Source: a virus. Taken from it: 43,950 nt of DNA. A program made the translations under genes and the position numbers. Below are positions 18,401 to 26,690 of this stretch, piece by piece (position 1 is the stretch's first letter; each line of letters begins with the position of its first letter). The DNA lies in the IMG/VR virus record IMGVR_UViG_3300031963_000294, positions 1 to 43,950 of that record. One strand, 5' to 3'. Below the pieces are notes generated by a model that ran no database searches, was not told where the DNA came from, and saw only the letters and a program-made list of their open reading frames with translations.

Positions 18401-20875
18401 TATACCATTGTATGTTGCACCTGCAGTTTTATATGCAGCATTATGCGCTCTAAATATATTATCTAATGTATCTATACCTGATATACCATTACCAATAAAA
18501 CCTAAACCATTATAATAAGCAAGTAATGCTGCATTAAATGTATTATTAGCTCCTGTAGTTGCTAAAGGTGTTAGTGGTTGTAAATTTTGAGATAAAGGTG
18601 AAGAGGTTCCTGACACAAATGGAAGTTGTCTAATTTGTGTATAACTACCTTGAGGATAGTTAATTTGTTTTTTACCACCATTAGCTAATATACTGTAACC
18701 AAGAGCATACATCAACATTGCCCAAAAAGATGCATCACTAAGTAATTTATTTTTAGGATGTCCTGCTGGTTCAATAAATTGTTGTTGAGCCAATCCTGAA
18801 ACATGACCATATATTTTTAATTCACTTATTGCTAAGTAAGGATTTCTAAAACTTGTTTCTGGTGAATGAAATGATATAATCTCTTTTGGAATATCTTGAT
18901 TTTGATAAACTAAGTTTGTATCTACTTTCTTTATATAGGGATCATTATATTTAAAATTACGTCCTCCACTTGGACTATTCCCATAAGGATAAATAGAATT
19001 AAATGGAAAGTTTGCATACAAACCAGTTCTTGTGTTTGCAGCAACTCCTTGAATAACATAATCTCTAAAGTTATTAATCATTCCTTTAGCAATTATAGTT
19101 CTATTACCTTCTCTTGAGCCTACAAGAATTTCATAACCTACAATATTTGTAATTATGTTACCTTCATTATCAACAGGAGTTTGGATATTTTTAAATCTTA
19201 CTCCCATCAATCTTATTTTCATAGCATCTGTTAAAGGATCTCTTTTAAAATGATATGTTCTATCTGATAAATTATTGTCAGGAAACTTATGATGTCTTAT
19301 AGGTAGGCCACATAAATCATAATCAATACTTGGTGTCTGATATTTATTTGTCCATGGATGATAACTTGCATTCCAAATATCAGGTCTGTTATCAGGATAC
19401 TTTTCAGTTTCTGCTTGCCAATAACCCATATCACCATAAGCAATTACTTTTCCACCATCAGGTAATAGTTGTGTAGCTGCACTTAATTGTGAAGCTGTAT
19501 TTATTGTTTCAAATAAAAAAGTATCTCCTGGTAAAGTATTATCATCTGAATATGCTACTAAATCTGGACCTTTAGGGGGTCTTCCTGGAATATGATATGA
19601 AGCTGATTTATCTCCTGTATCATATACCCATCTGATAAAAAATGCATAAACTTCATCTCTTAAATAACTTGTTTTACTACCTCCTTTAAAATAATAATCT
19701 GAAGGATATTCAACAGAGACCCACTCAGCTCTAATTAAGTTAGCAAGAGGTTGATAATTAAAATCAAATTTAGAAGTCGGACCTATTCTAAGTAAATAAT
19801 TATTTAACTGAACTATTTGATCAGATTTTTCAAATACTGGTGTTTGTCTTACAATATCAAAATCATCTACATCAACTGCACTTACTTTTATTTGATCAAT
19901 ATATATTGATGTTGTTCTTGTAGAATATAATCCAATTTGTTTAGCTATAATACCTTCATTTACAAAAGCTATTACAATTAGAACAAACTCATCAAAGTTT
20001 TCAGAATCTGCTGTTAGGTTTAATTGTAAAGAACCCTGACCATTATCAGGAGTATACACTGCTTGAACATTACTTGGAGCAAAATAGTCTGTTACTTTTT
20101 GTCCTTTTATAGTATATGCAATAGCTGCATAATAAGAACCATTACTTAATGAACCAGAACTATCTCCTCTAAATAATTCTAAACAAGGAGTTTCCATTAG
20201 TCTTGCAAGTCTAATATTATCACAGTCTAAAAAAGGTGTATCAAAACAAAACTCACAAGCTCCTGTAGTACAATCTTGTATCCAAGTTACTCCTGGCCAT
20301 TGAGTACTTTGAGAAGGATCTGCTGTAAAAAAATATTTATTAGGATTTGCTGCTCCTCCCCATGTATAACCTTTTATAGGCCATGTTTCAGGATCTCCTA
20401 CATTTAAGAATCTATCTGGATTTTTTCCATCTGCCCAGTATACTTGCCAAGTACAATCTTCTTTTTCTCTTGAAGCTCCTGAAATTAAATTAAATCTACT
20501 AAAGTTTAAACATGCATCTACAACAATTGGAAAGTATTGACAAGAACTTTCTATAAATAAACCTATCTCAGAATTTGATGATCTCTTAGTTTTTTTTGTT
20601 TGATGAGCTGCAGTAAATACAATCCAATAATCAGAATATAAATTTATAAGACCTATTATGTATTTATAACCAACCATTGTTTGACCGGCTTTAGTACATA
20701 AGGTATTTGATCTTTCATTAGATAATGTACCTAAGTCACCTTCTGCCGTATTGTTTACAACATTACGGGCATGTGTCCACATACCTTCTTGTACAAATGA
20801 AGGATCAGAATCTTTATTAAGACCCTTGACAAAGGTGTTTGTTTGATTTTGTGCTTGATCTTGACTTTTTGCCAT
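15473..20875 (-). CDS. Tail 'muzzle' / stabilisation-type protein
   Basis: This 1800-residue protein has no obvious enzyme motif. It is rich in Tyr, Asn, Phe and short beta segments throughout. Its N-terminus (FVKGLNKDSDP at 15-25, GTLSNERSN at 49-57) matches the style of the crAss-like and P22 gp10-like tail stabilisation proteins, which begin with a 'KGLNxD' segment followed by a beta-propeller-rich body. In crAss-like virions the protein of this size and place forms the distal barrel of the short tail. It follows two ring/adaptor genes directly (1 base gap) and is followed by the giant cargo genes, the same order as in crAss-like genomes. The start is followed by a disordered Gln/Asn segment. 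I am fairly sure it is a tail structural protein, less sure of the exact homology. Confidence 0.7.
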   Translation of the reverse strand: MAKSQDQAQNQTNTFVKGLNKDSDPSFVQEGMWTHARNVVNNTAEGDLGTLSNERSNTLCTKAGQTMVGYKYIIGLINLYSDYWIVFTAAHQTKKTKRSSNSEIGLFIESSCQYFPIVVDACLNFSRFNLISGASREKEDCTWQVYWADGKNPDRFLNVGDPETWPIKGYTWGGAANPNKYFFTADPSQSTQWPGVTWIQDCTTGACEFCFDTPFLDCDNIRLARLMETPCLELFRGDSSGSLSNGSYYAAIAYTIKGQKVTDYFAPSNVQAVYTPDNGQGSLQLNLTADSENFDEFVLIVIAFVNEGIIAKQIGLYSTRTTSIYIDQIKVSAVDVDDFDIVRQTPVFEKSDQIVQLNNYLLRIGPTSKFDFNYQPLANLIRAEWVSVEYPSDYYFKGGSKTSYLRDEVYAFFIRWVYDTGDKSASYHIPGRPPKGPDLVAYSDDNTLPGDTFLFETINTASQLSAATQLLPDGGKVIAYGDMGYWQAETEKYPDNRPDIWNASYHPWTNKYQTPSIDYDLCGLPIRHHKFPDNNLSDRTYHFKRDPLTDAMKIRLMGVRFKNIQTPVDNEGNIITNIVGYEILVGSREGNRTIIAKGMINNFRDYVIQGVAANTRTGLYANFPFNSIYPYGNSPSGGRNFKYNDPYIKKVDTNLVYQNQDIPKEIISFHSPETSFRNPYLAISELKIYGHVSGLAQQQFIEPAGHPKNKLLSDASFWAMLMYALGYSILANGGKKQINYPQGSYTQIRQLPFVSGTSSPLSQNLQPLTPLATTGANNTFNAALLAYYNGLGFIGNGISGIDTLDNIFRAHNAAYKTAGATYNGITYTNELSQSQMLPPWLAFLGGLQNFAFFFAQGLKTANEFLYAIAPLKQYALQQIGHGYYDRFDPRKPGELYRFKVEDSLYVINDTNQEIPDYIDTTTSTIKKYTIQNIFRPKLVVLRTAQANTGATTGPSFLTSGTTLAQQISNAQDQSSITLYHADVGGLGPKIDEEDKKTIGFQTKIASHYGAIKVTLKNQYGQLDSIKQQVITPCEQKRDAFGTLIKDYSPALLGNFIQPSVATLNDPIPTPQTYYYKLIAQTDIFFGGDTYICRFTEKNIMLMFYNWLYGVADDFEYNYFVNQMLPQARYWMNSTHYDFSNISVENLSDFLGITTAAAPGTGLFPTDFYNLESINYDHSTDDATPYPGFWIPRNSYFYTSVSGVRDFYVETDILLDFREVGTFDFEKCYHPYRYTDLQQLFKMDPIIITRGNFYIYDLSLSASRLPSKFLTFGALQNRYYDPKVASLCYTYFPNVITYSLPFVQGSVEDAWFIFLPNNRKDFISQISSVKNFARTGALITFKNDGPQVFQGVDQLQLDGSGVKVTVGDGGLFAREAQNLVVTDKPYQYGSSQSRLAVISTPAGIYYISQNQGKIFTYNEGITEISQSGMKWWFDEFLPSKLLEDFPEYDYADNPVAGIGCQAIYDNENSVLYFCKKDYKLIDGFNTPQNPNRIQYISTPTESYFLDTMDPLQGNKIYILGDPAIFEDASWTASYDPKNRFWISFHDWHPDLTLPTKSTIVSTRADEFWAHNIECNDYCNFYGTQYPFEVEFPIVTGQTVTTLKSVEYVLECYKRNQENCVDQFHVLDYNFDYAVIHNTEQISPYLKLNIYAKNNPPLNLQYPKVNNSIFIDPTITPKAGFDILFSKEENKYRFNQFWDSVKDRGEFPYPSPQQLPDYPPTNPVIPGTTILSGSYRQENLWITAPNGYIKTINYQNIDINKNQLQRKKFRHYLNFIKLAKVNSRDTNMILKIFNTKNQYSPR

Positions 20876-20876
20876 G

Positions 20877-21899
20877 TTACATTATTCTTGATCTCCAAAA
20901 AGGTTGATTATAAAAAGGACTTGATGGTGAATATGATTTAAACATATCATAGTATTTACTATACTGAGCTTTTCTATTTGTCCACCAAAGTTTTTCTAAT
21001 TCTTTAAAGTTAGGAGTATTAACCAAACTCATTGCATTGTTTCTTGCTGATCTTAATCTTTGTTCTATGATCTGAATTCTTGCACCTACATCTTCACCAT
21101 TCATAAGTAAGTTTTCAAGAATTCTTTGTTTAAAGGCATACTCATAGTATTCATTTAAAAGATCATGATCTGGAACAAGTAAGTTTCCATCATCATCCTC
21201 AAGAGTACCTTGATAGTTTAAATAAACAGTACCTGTATTAAATGTAGTATAGAGATATCCATACTTTATCCAACCTTGGTTAGCTGTATTAAAATATAAG
21301 TTTGGACAGTTACAATCAATCTCTTGACTTGCTTTCATCCTAAGAGGTACCAGAGACTTATATATTCTAGTTTGAGAAGGATTAATATACTGAACTAACT
21401 CATATGCTTCTCCTTTACAGTTTAAGAAAACTCTTGGTTGTACTACTCTAGGAGGGATACATGTATCACCATATGGTTGTTCTGGATTATGTGTAACACA
21501 TATACCTTCTTTACCATTAAAACAACAAGGCTGATCTATAGGAGCCTCACAGCAATTAAGTGTTGTCTTTGCCGGAAATTCTCTATAAGGAACTTCTGCA
21601 ATATGAGTACCACTTGCATGACCATCATACCCTACAACAGTTTTATAATCTCCACAAATAAATGCAAAATTAAATGTATTAAAATCATCTGGTAGTTTAA
21701 CCTTACCATGATTAACTTCTAATAAAACTTCTTTAGTTTGATTTAACCTTAGACCTAATTCATAATTAAGTTTCTTAGCAAGTTTGATTAACTGCTGAGG
21801 CTCAATCATATTTTCTAAAGCAAAAGTATTAAGATCAATACTTACATCTTCCAGCAACTGGTCAAATGTTCTATATCTAAGTGTATAATTAAAATCCAT
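20877..21899 (-). CDS. Ring/adaptor (tail tubular-like) neck protein
   Basis: 340 residues. The N-terminal half contains helices that look like a head-tail adaptor; near residues 225-270 the segment YLNYQGTLEDDDGNLLVPD is followed by a helical stretch (EYYEYAFKQRILENLLMNG). A 'Y-x-G-x-x-x-D-x-x-G-x-x-L-V-P-D' segment before an amphipathic helix is typical of ring and tail-tubular proteins in crAss-like and related podoviruses. A Cys-rich insertion (NCCEAPIDQPCCFNG and following, about 114-150) is unusual and could be disulfide- or metal-stabilised. The start codon shares a base with the stop of the upstream 220-residue gene, so the two are translationally coupled. Role in the neck between portal and muzzle is inferred from position. 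Confidence 0.65.
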   Translation of the reverse strand: MDFNYTLRYRTFDQLLEDVSIDLNTFALENMIEPQQLIKLAKKLNYELGLRLNQTKEVLLEVNHGKVKLPDDFNTFNFAFICGDYKTVVGYDGHASGTHIAEVPYREFPAKTTLNCCEAPIDQPCCFNGKEGICVTHNPEQPYGDTCIPPRVVQPRVFLNCKGEAYELVQYINPSQTRIYKSLVPLRMKASQEIDCNCPNLYFNTANQGWIKYGYLYTTFNTGTVYLNYQGTLEDDDGNLLVPDHDLLNEYYEYAFKQRILENLLMNGEDVGARIQIIEQRLRSARNNAMSLVNTPNFKELEKLWWTNRKAQYSKYYDMFKSYSPSSPFYNQPFWRSRIM

Positions 21900-22561
21900 T
21901 ATCTAAGTACATTTTGACTATCATCACCTGAATCAGGCGGCATTTGAGTAGTCATGGTTAATTCTTTTAATACAAAGTTTTCTGCTTCAGTAAATAAATA
22001 TTCTGGAATATTTAAAAGTTGTTGTTGCATTGTCATACATTCTTCTGTATTACAATCATCAACATCATTTTCAAATATAGCTTCTATTCTTACAGCATCC
22101 CAATCAATATTAGGAGCATATAGATAACCATTAAGATACCAGAAGTATGGTCTCTTATTATATTTAAAAGTTGTAGATTTACTTATAGAAATCCAAGTAC
22201 CTGGATCTGTTCTAAACATTTCTATACCCCCATCTATAGAAGATACAGTACGGATAATAGGACCAAACATACCGTCAAGTATTGTTGGAAGTTTATCTTT
22301 AGATCTTTTAAAATAGCAGTAAGAGTACACTCCTACACATCCTGCTTCAACTTTATCAACATCAATAAGTTCAACATAAGGTAGTACCTTAAATATTGAA
22401 CTCATCTTCATTAATCTAAATTGATTATCTTCTCTTTTAATAAGTGTCTTTGCATACTTACTTAATAGAAAATATATTTGTCTATCAGTTAAGAACGGAT
22501 CTTCCTTAACTGCTTTTAGAGTATTTCTAACTCTTGATATTGCTTCAGCTATTGTGGTCAT
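21899..22561 (-). CDS. Ring/neck protein
   Basis: 220 residues. It begins with a helical segment (ISRVRNTLKAVKEDPFLTDR, 9-28) followed by IYFLLSKYAKTLIKRED, a pattern I recall from conserved neck proteins of crAss-like phages. The middle is beta-rich, and the C-terminus has a helix (about 190-205) and a short polar tail. The ATG overlaps the TGA of the preceding gene (ATGA), and the stop overlaps the next ATG, so it sits in a tightly coupled trio with the possible HU-like gene and the second ring gene. I infer that it forms one of the stacked rings below the portal. The exact ring cannot be assigned without structure comparison. Confidence 0.6.
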   Translation of the reverse strand: MTTIAEAISRVRNTLKAVKEDPFLTDRQIYFLLSKYAKTLIKREDNQFRLMKMSSIFKVLPYVELIDVDKVEAGCVGVYSYCYFKRSKDKLPTILDGMFGPIIRTVSSIDGGIEMFRTDPGTWISISKSTTFKYNKRPYFWYLNGYLYAPNIDWDAVRIEAIFENDVDDCNTEECMTMQQQLLNIPEYLFTEAENFVLKELTMTTQMPPDSGDDSQNVLR

Positions 22562-23139
22562 AAATCAAATTCATTATATTTTTCTAAAGCATGCTCAGTA
22601 TCCTTAAGCTTCTTATCTTTATATAAAGTTTTGCTGTATGCAAGTCTTATCTTTGTTTTTGGATCCACTACAACGTACATGTTCCAATTTTCAGGATAAG
22701 TCTTGGCAACATTTCTTTTAAACTCTCTACAAGCTACAAAAGACCAAAACTCTCTATTTTTCATTTTATGTTTAAGAGCATAGTTTGTAAAAAATATCTT
22801 AGCCAGTTTTCCATCTGAGGCCCAATTTTTATTTTCTACACTTACTCCATATGTTCGGGATTTTGCAAAGTCTACATTTCTTTTCTTACTAGCTTGACAA
22901 GTCCCTATAAATAACCAACCAATCTGTTCAGGTAACTGAACTCCATCTCTAGAATCTACTACCAATTGAGCTACCGTTTTATTAAAAGTCTTAATAATGT
23001 TTCTAAGAACTTCATCCTCTACATGTCTATACTTAGGATGTTTCTTTTTAAAATTATTTATAAACTCTTTATTTAAAACATTATAAACCTCGGGTCTAAA
23101 CCTAGGAGCTTTTACATCAGGTAGTTTAAATTCCTTCAT
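22558..23139 (-). CDS. Conserved structural-operon protein, possibly HU/IHF-like
   Basis: 193 residues, basic. Residues of about 40-85 read as two helices followed by VQLPEQIGWLFIGTC, which resembles the end of the helical body and first beta strand of HU/IHF proteins ('v-x-L-P-x-x-G-x-F-x-V'). IHF-like proteins are reported in crAss-like structural modules, which supports but does not prove the match. The remainder (FFTNYALKHKMKNREFWSF and after) is basic and aromatic. It is the first gene after the terminator at 23179-23208 and so heads the tail operon. The ATG at 23137-23139 has no Shine-Dalgarno sequence; a TTAGTATATT box ends just upstream of it. A plain neck protein is the alternative. 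Confidence 0.5.
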   Translation of the reverse strand: MKEFKLPDVKAPRFRPEVYNVLNKEFINNFKKKHPKYRHVEDEVLRNIIKTFNKTVAQLVVDSRDGVQLPEQIGWLFIGTCQASKKRNVDFAKSRTYGVSVENKNWASDGKLAKIFFTNYALKHKMKNREFWSFVACREFKRNVAKTYPENWNMYVVVDPKTKIRLAYSKTLYKDKKLKDTEHALEKYNEFDL

Positions 23140-23142
23140 ATT

Positions 23143-23151
23143 AATATACTA
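23143..23151 (-). promoter_or_regulatory. TTAGTATATT box directly upstream of the tail operon start codon
   Basis: TTAGTATATT ends 3 bases before the ATG at 23139. If it is a -10-like element, the transcript would be leaderless, so here it may act otherwise. Confidence 0.25.
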
Positions 23152-23168
23152 AAAATATTTGACATTAA

Positions 23169-23199
23169 CAAATGTAACTAAAAAACAAAACCCCCACAA
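23169..23199 (-). promoter_or_regulatory. Candidate Bacteroidota-type promoter of the tail operon
   Basis: The minus strand has TACATTTG (matches the -7 element TAnnTTTG) at 23176-23169, with TTG 20 bases upstream (23199-23197), within the 17-23 spacing known for Flavobacterium promoters. It is 30 bases upstream of the ATG at 23139 and overlaps the terminator arm. Function is not shown. Confidence 0.4.
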
Positions 23200-23208
23200 G
23201 TGTGAGGG
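23179..23208 (-). terminator. Intrinsic terminator after the collagen-like fibre gene
   Basis: On the minus strand, CCCTCACACTTGTGGGGG folds into a GC-rich hairpin with one bulge and a tetraloop, followed by TTTTGTTTTTT. It lies 47 bases past the fibre stop and before the tail operon, so it divides the fibre and tail transcripts. Confidence 0.7.
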
Positions 23209-23254
23209 TAATGCCTTGTTGTCACAGAAACCAACAACCTGTAACTTCTTTTTT

Positions 23255-24502
23255 TTAAACTATAGCAATTCTTCTTACTGCACGTACTCTGTTAGAGGTG
23301 GACTTACTGATAGTGCCAGCACCTCCACCATTGAAGTAGTAGATATAGGAGTTAGCACTACCTGCCTCTGTACTACTCCAATAGGCTAACAAGTCCATAG
23401 GAACAAATCCAGGTGTTACACCTTGATTTAAGTTTATTAAAAATCTATTTTGCCATATCATAGATAGTTCATCTATAGATGGTAGATACCAGTCACTTTG
23501 ACCGCCATTAGTACTTGTATCACATATACTAGCTGCAAATCCACCAGATCCAGGAGTTGAAACAATTGCTGCTGTATTAGTAAATCCATCCCATGTACTT
23601 TCAGCATTTGTAACATCTGTTCCATTTAATCCCCATTGAGCAGTTGATAAATCTGCTAAATCCATTATAATATAATTTTGTACTGGGGTAGTTATGTTAA
23701 TAGAAGGTGTACCAAATGTACTAATACTAGCCCATCTATGTACAACTATTCCTCCAAAAGTAGGTACATACTGTCCTATCTCAAAAGCAAAAGTACCTCT
23801 TATTGATAAAGTATCAGGAGTACTATTAGAAATACTAGTACTGATTCCATTAGCTCCAGTAATTGCTAAATTGTCATTAGGAATTGATGCTTGAGCATTT
23901 CCAAGATTACCAGAAATTTGACCATAACCAGGTGAAGCAGAACCAGGTGTTCCAGGAATTCCTTGAATACCTTGAGGGCCTTGGGGTCCAGTTGCTCCTT
24001 GAGCAGCTAATAAAGCCCAGTTAGTAGTATCAGTAGCTGGATCAGAAACTGATGGACCTACAGAATTAATACAAAAATAAGATGCTCCACCATATCCTAC
24101 AGCATCATCTACAACATATGTGCTAGTAGGAGACCATGTACCTTGCCAGTTTAATCCTGCTGGACCTACTGGACCAGGTATTCCTTGAGGACCTTGAGGA
24201 CCTTGAGAACCTGTTGCACCAGTTTGACCTTGAATTCCTTGAGGTCCTGCAATACCTTGTGGTCCTGCTGGTCCTGCTGGTCCTGCTGGTCCTTGAGTAC
24301 CTTGACCACCATTAGTACAAAAATAATCTACTAGTTTAGTAATGACAGTATCTAAGTAGTCATATCTTTTTATAACAATGTCATTTGTACATGTAAGATC
24401 TCTTCCTGTATATACAATACACTCTGCTGAAAATACCTCAGCGCATGCCGGTGGGCATGGAGGTACAACAGTAAAACTATTTGAGCAACTATTATCTGCC
24501 AT
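23255..24502 (-). CDS. Collagen-like fibre with CBM5/12-like module and DUF1566/Lcl-type tip
   Basis: 415 residues. Order: Cys-rich anchor (1-63) related to the two neighbouring fibres, including YTGRDLTC and [12 protein letters not shown]; Gly-X-Y collagen-like repeats (about 67-117); a module of about 50 residues (118-167) with W119, [15 protein letters not shown] and a closing W162, the pattern of CBM5/12 chitin-binding modules; a second, short Gly-X-Y block (169-187); a linker; and a C-terminal domain (about 245-415) with [20 protein letters not shown] and RVRAVRR, typical of DUF1566 (Lcl C-terminal) domains. Collagen plus DUF1566 is the architecture of the Legionella adhesin Lcl. I infer a trimeric fibre that binds a surface carbohydrate. 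A clear terminator follows. The capsid or tail location is not shown by the sequence. Confidence 0.8.
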   Translation of the reverse strand: MADNSCSNSFTVVPPCPPACAEVFSAECIVYTGRDLTCTNDIVIKRYDYLDTVITKLVDYFCTNGGQGTQGPAGPAGPAGPQGIAGPQGIQGQTGATGSQGPQGPQGIPGPVGPAGLNWQGTWSPTSTYVVDDAVGYGGASYFCINSVGPSVSDPATDTTNWALLAAQGATGPQGPQGIQGIPGTPGSASPGYGQISGNLGNAQASIPNDNLAITGANGISTSISNSTPDTLSIRGTFAFEIGQYVPTFGGIVVHRWASISTFGTPSINITTPVQNYIIMDLADLSTAQWGLNGTDVTNAESTWDGFTNTAAIVSTPGSGGFAASICDTSTNGGQSDWYLPSIDELSMIWQNRFLINLNQGVTPGFVPMDLLAYWSSTEAGSANSYIYYFNGGGAGTISKSTSNRVRAVRRIAIV

Positions 24503-24516
24503 GATTATTATTTTAA

Positions 24517-24945
24517 TTATCCTATAATAACAATTCTAGTATTACCAGAACCAGCTATTCTTGTTACAACAAGTGTATTTAACGCATATGCAGTAACAGT
24601 ATAGTTATCTGGATTAATAAGTGAGTTAGTTGTAATATCAATCAATTGAATTTGTACGGCTACATTACCTAAATTATGTGTAACAGTAACTGGAGTACCT
24701 GTTGCAAGTACTTCTTCTACTACATATTTTTTAGGTGTTGCACAAACAAATGCAGTTAGTTTTGCAACAATTGCATCTAAGTAATCATATCTACTAATTA
24801 TTGTTTGATCATTACATAAAATATCAGTACCTGTATAAACTACACATTGTGCATTATAAGTCTCAGGACATGTTGGTGGACATGGAGGAGCTACTACATA
24901 AGTATCAGTACATCCGCAAGGTTTTCCACAGTTATTAGTTGCCAT
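24517..24945 (-). CDS. Short fibre/spike protein with the shared Cys-rich anchor
   Basis: 142 residues. The first 70 match the anchor of the next fibre downstream: paired Cys/Pro (PPCPPTC), [11 protein letters not shown] and [13 protein letters not shown]. The remainder is a small beta domain ([18 protein letters not shown] ... [16 protein letters not shown]) of a type seen at the tips of phage fibres and pilus-like adhesins. There is no collagen repeat or receptor domain, so this may be a cap, a linker or a short decoration. It lies 14 bases upstream of the collagen fibre gene and 33 bases after the 561-residue fibre gene, so the three are probably co-transcribed. Confidence 0.7.
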   Translation of the reverse strand: MATNNCGKPCGCTDTYVVAPPCPPTCPETYNAQCVVYTGTDILCNDQTIISRYDYLDAIVAKLTAFVCATPKKYVVEEVLATGTPVTVTHNLGNVAVQIQLIDITTNSLINPDNYTVTAYALNTLVVTRIAGSGNTRIVIIG

Positions 24946-24978
24946 CTTTTTTATTTTAAATTAAACATATATACATTT

Positions 24979-26664
24979 TTATTTACAGACATAAGTTTTT
25001 ATATCTGTAGTACAAGGATCTACATAAGCAATTAAACCATCAATTCTAAATGCAAAACCACCAATTTGATTTTCATCACCTGCATCACAATCAAAAGGAT
25101 AATCAAAAGTTCCTATGTTATAATCTACTTTTAAATTATTTAAAGTTTCATATTGAGTATCTGGAGCTAGGGGTGCAGGTAATGGAATTGTTGTAGTTGT
25201 TGTTGTACCGGAAGTTATTGAGCTATGTACTGTTGAAAAAGGACTAATAAAATTTGGTACTTTTTCAGTTCTTCTTACATTACTAACAATATATCTTAAA
25301 TGTGATGATCCAATTTGTGCTATATCATTTCTTGTATTTGTAAGTTCTAAATCTTTAAGTACTGAAATATATAATTTTTTATCAAATGTAATTCCAACAC
25401 CAAATAAAGAAGATAATGCTGTTCCGTATGTAGCATCAACATCAATTTGTCTTGTTGCAATTATATAACCCATACCGTATGTATTATCTAAATTAGTCCC
25501 TGTATTTGAAGGACTAATATAAGGATCAAGAACAGATGATGGAATAACAGATGTACCATTATTAAATTGTATACTACCATTAGTATTAACAGAAACACCT
25601 CCTCCACCTGTAAATACTTGACATCCTGCAACAGAATTATAAGAAGTACTTGTATAACTTACAACATTTCCAGGAGAAACAGGATTATCTAAAGGAACTA
25701 CAACAACTCCTCTAAAATGAATTTGATTTCCCATTCTTCTACACTCAGGTCTATCTACACCTGGTGCATAATGATTAAAACCATTTAGTGGTTGCCAACC
25801 AGTATCTTGAATATTTGCAGTAAGTACTCCAGATGTAAAATTTAAATCAACACTATTTGTATCTGAAACAGTTAGTCCTATGTCAGAAATAAGATCATAA
25901 ACTCTACATAACACAATCCAAATATTAGTAACACTATCAGCAAGTGTTGTTGGAGATGCATCCCAGTTTGGATTACTTGTTATATCTGTTCCAAAAGAAC
26001 ATGGTATTTGTATTGCATCTGATATTTCTGATGGTGTACCTAATACTTCTGTTAAAGGACATATCAAACTATTTACTAAAGTTTGTAAGGCATTATCTAC
26101 AGGATATGGTGTGCCGGCATTTAATGAACCAATTGGACAGAGAAAAGTAACTGGTGGAATAGAAAATGTAGGAGGTGGAGTATCTTCTAAAATCTGTACT
26201 CTTATAGTTAGATTATCAATCTCTGTTTGTAATTCACCTATTTGATCTATTAAATTACATACTCTACTTCCAATCATTTGGACATAATCTGCCAATTGCA
26301 TTGTAGTTTGTCCTTCAACAATAAAACAAGAAGCTACTTGTACAGGACAATCAGGACATGCAGTTTCTGTTCTTGTACCATCTGTTGGAAGATCATATAA
26401 ATCACAAATTTTATCAATAAGTAATTGAATAAGAGCTTGAAAATCTTTGGGTCCACAAGCAGTTATTCCAAGACATGCAAGATCATAGTTTGTTACATTA
26501 GTTTGATCTAGTAGAGTACATAACTCTTCAGCCAATTTTGCTACTACATCAGATATAGTATCTCCAGTACATAGATCTATACATTCTAATGTAGGTCCTT
26601 GCCACACCACACAGTTTGATGATATTGGTGAACATGGTCTGTTATCTAAATTTAAAGGCTTCAT
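24979..26664 (-). CDS. Fibre protein with related anchor and variable C-terminal domain
   Basis: 561 residues. The N-terminus (C11, C18, VVWQGPTLECIDLC, then VVAKLAEELC) is a diverged version of the anchor in the two downstream fibres. A second Cys-containing helical segment lies at about 105-150, followed by a heptad-like stretch (LQTEIDNLTIRVQILED) that looks like a short trimeric coiled coil. The C-terminal half is beta-rich, with GWQPLNGFNHY, a Thr-rich linker (SGTTTTTTIPLP) and a final domain that could bind a receptor; I recognise no family. The ATG is 17 bases downstream of a TTTGTATATT box. Confidence 0.65.
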   Translation of the reverse strand: MKPLNLDNRPCSPISSNCVVWQGPTLECIDLCTGDTISDVVAKLAEELCTLLDQTNVTNYDLACLGITACGPKDFQALIQLLIDKICDLYDLPTDGTRTETACPDCPVQVASCFIVEGQTTMQLADYVQMIGSRVCNLIDQIGELQTEIDNLTIRVQILEDTPPPTFSIPPVTFLCPIGSLNAGTPYPVDNALQTLVNSLICPLTEVLGTPSEISDAIQIPCSFGTDITSNPNWDASPTTLADSVTNIWIVLCRVYDLISDIGLTVSDTNSVDLNFTSGVLTANIQDTGWQPLNGFNHYAPGVDRPECRRMGNQIHFRGVVVVPLDNPVSPGNVVSYTSTSYNSVAGCQVFTGGGGVSVNTNGSIQFNNGTSVIPSSVLDPYISPSNTGTNLDNTYGMGYIIATRQIDVDATYGTALSSLFGVGITFDKKLYISVLKDLELTNTRNDIAQIGSSHLRYIVSNVRRTEKVPNFISPFSTVHSSITSGTTTTTTIPLPAPLAPDTQYETLNNLKVDYNIGTFDYPFDCDAGDENQIGGFAFRIDGLIAYVDPCTTDIKTYVCK

Positions 26665-26680
26665 ATCTTTATCTTATTAT

Positions 26681-26690
26681 AATATACAAA
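26681..26690 (-). promoter_or_regulatory. TTTGTATATT box upstream of the 561-residue fibre gene
   Basis: TTTGTATATTATAATA on the minus strand ends some 10-17 bases before the ATG at 26664 and lies in the gap between two fibre-type genes. Confidence 0.35.

Noticed and set aside
4306-20875. Stop-codon reassignment, known in some crAss-like phages, as an explanation for the giant genes.
   Set aside because: The giant frames contain no in-frame TAG or TGA, and TAG and TGA end other genes here (34010, 34237, 22558), so the standard code is sufficient.
23215-23245. A second hairpin (TTGTTG/CAACAA) after the fibre gene.
   Set aside because: Short AT-rich stem with a 10-base loop and no T run; the terminator at 23179-23208 is much stronger.
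24170-24300. Regular short repeats (cttgaggacc, cctgctggt) that could look like a CRISPR array.
   Set aside because: They are in-frame Gly-X-Y codons of the collagen-like fibre, with no spacers or constant repeat length.
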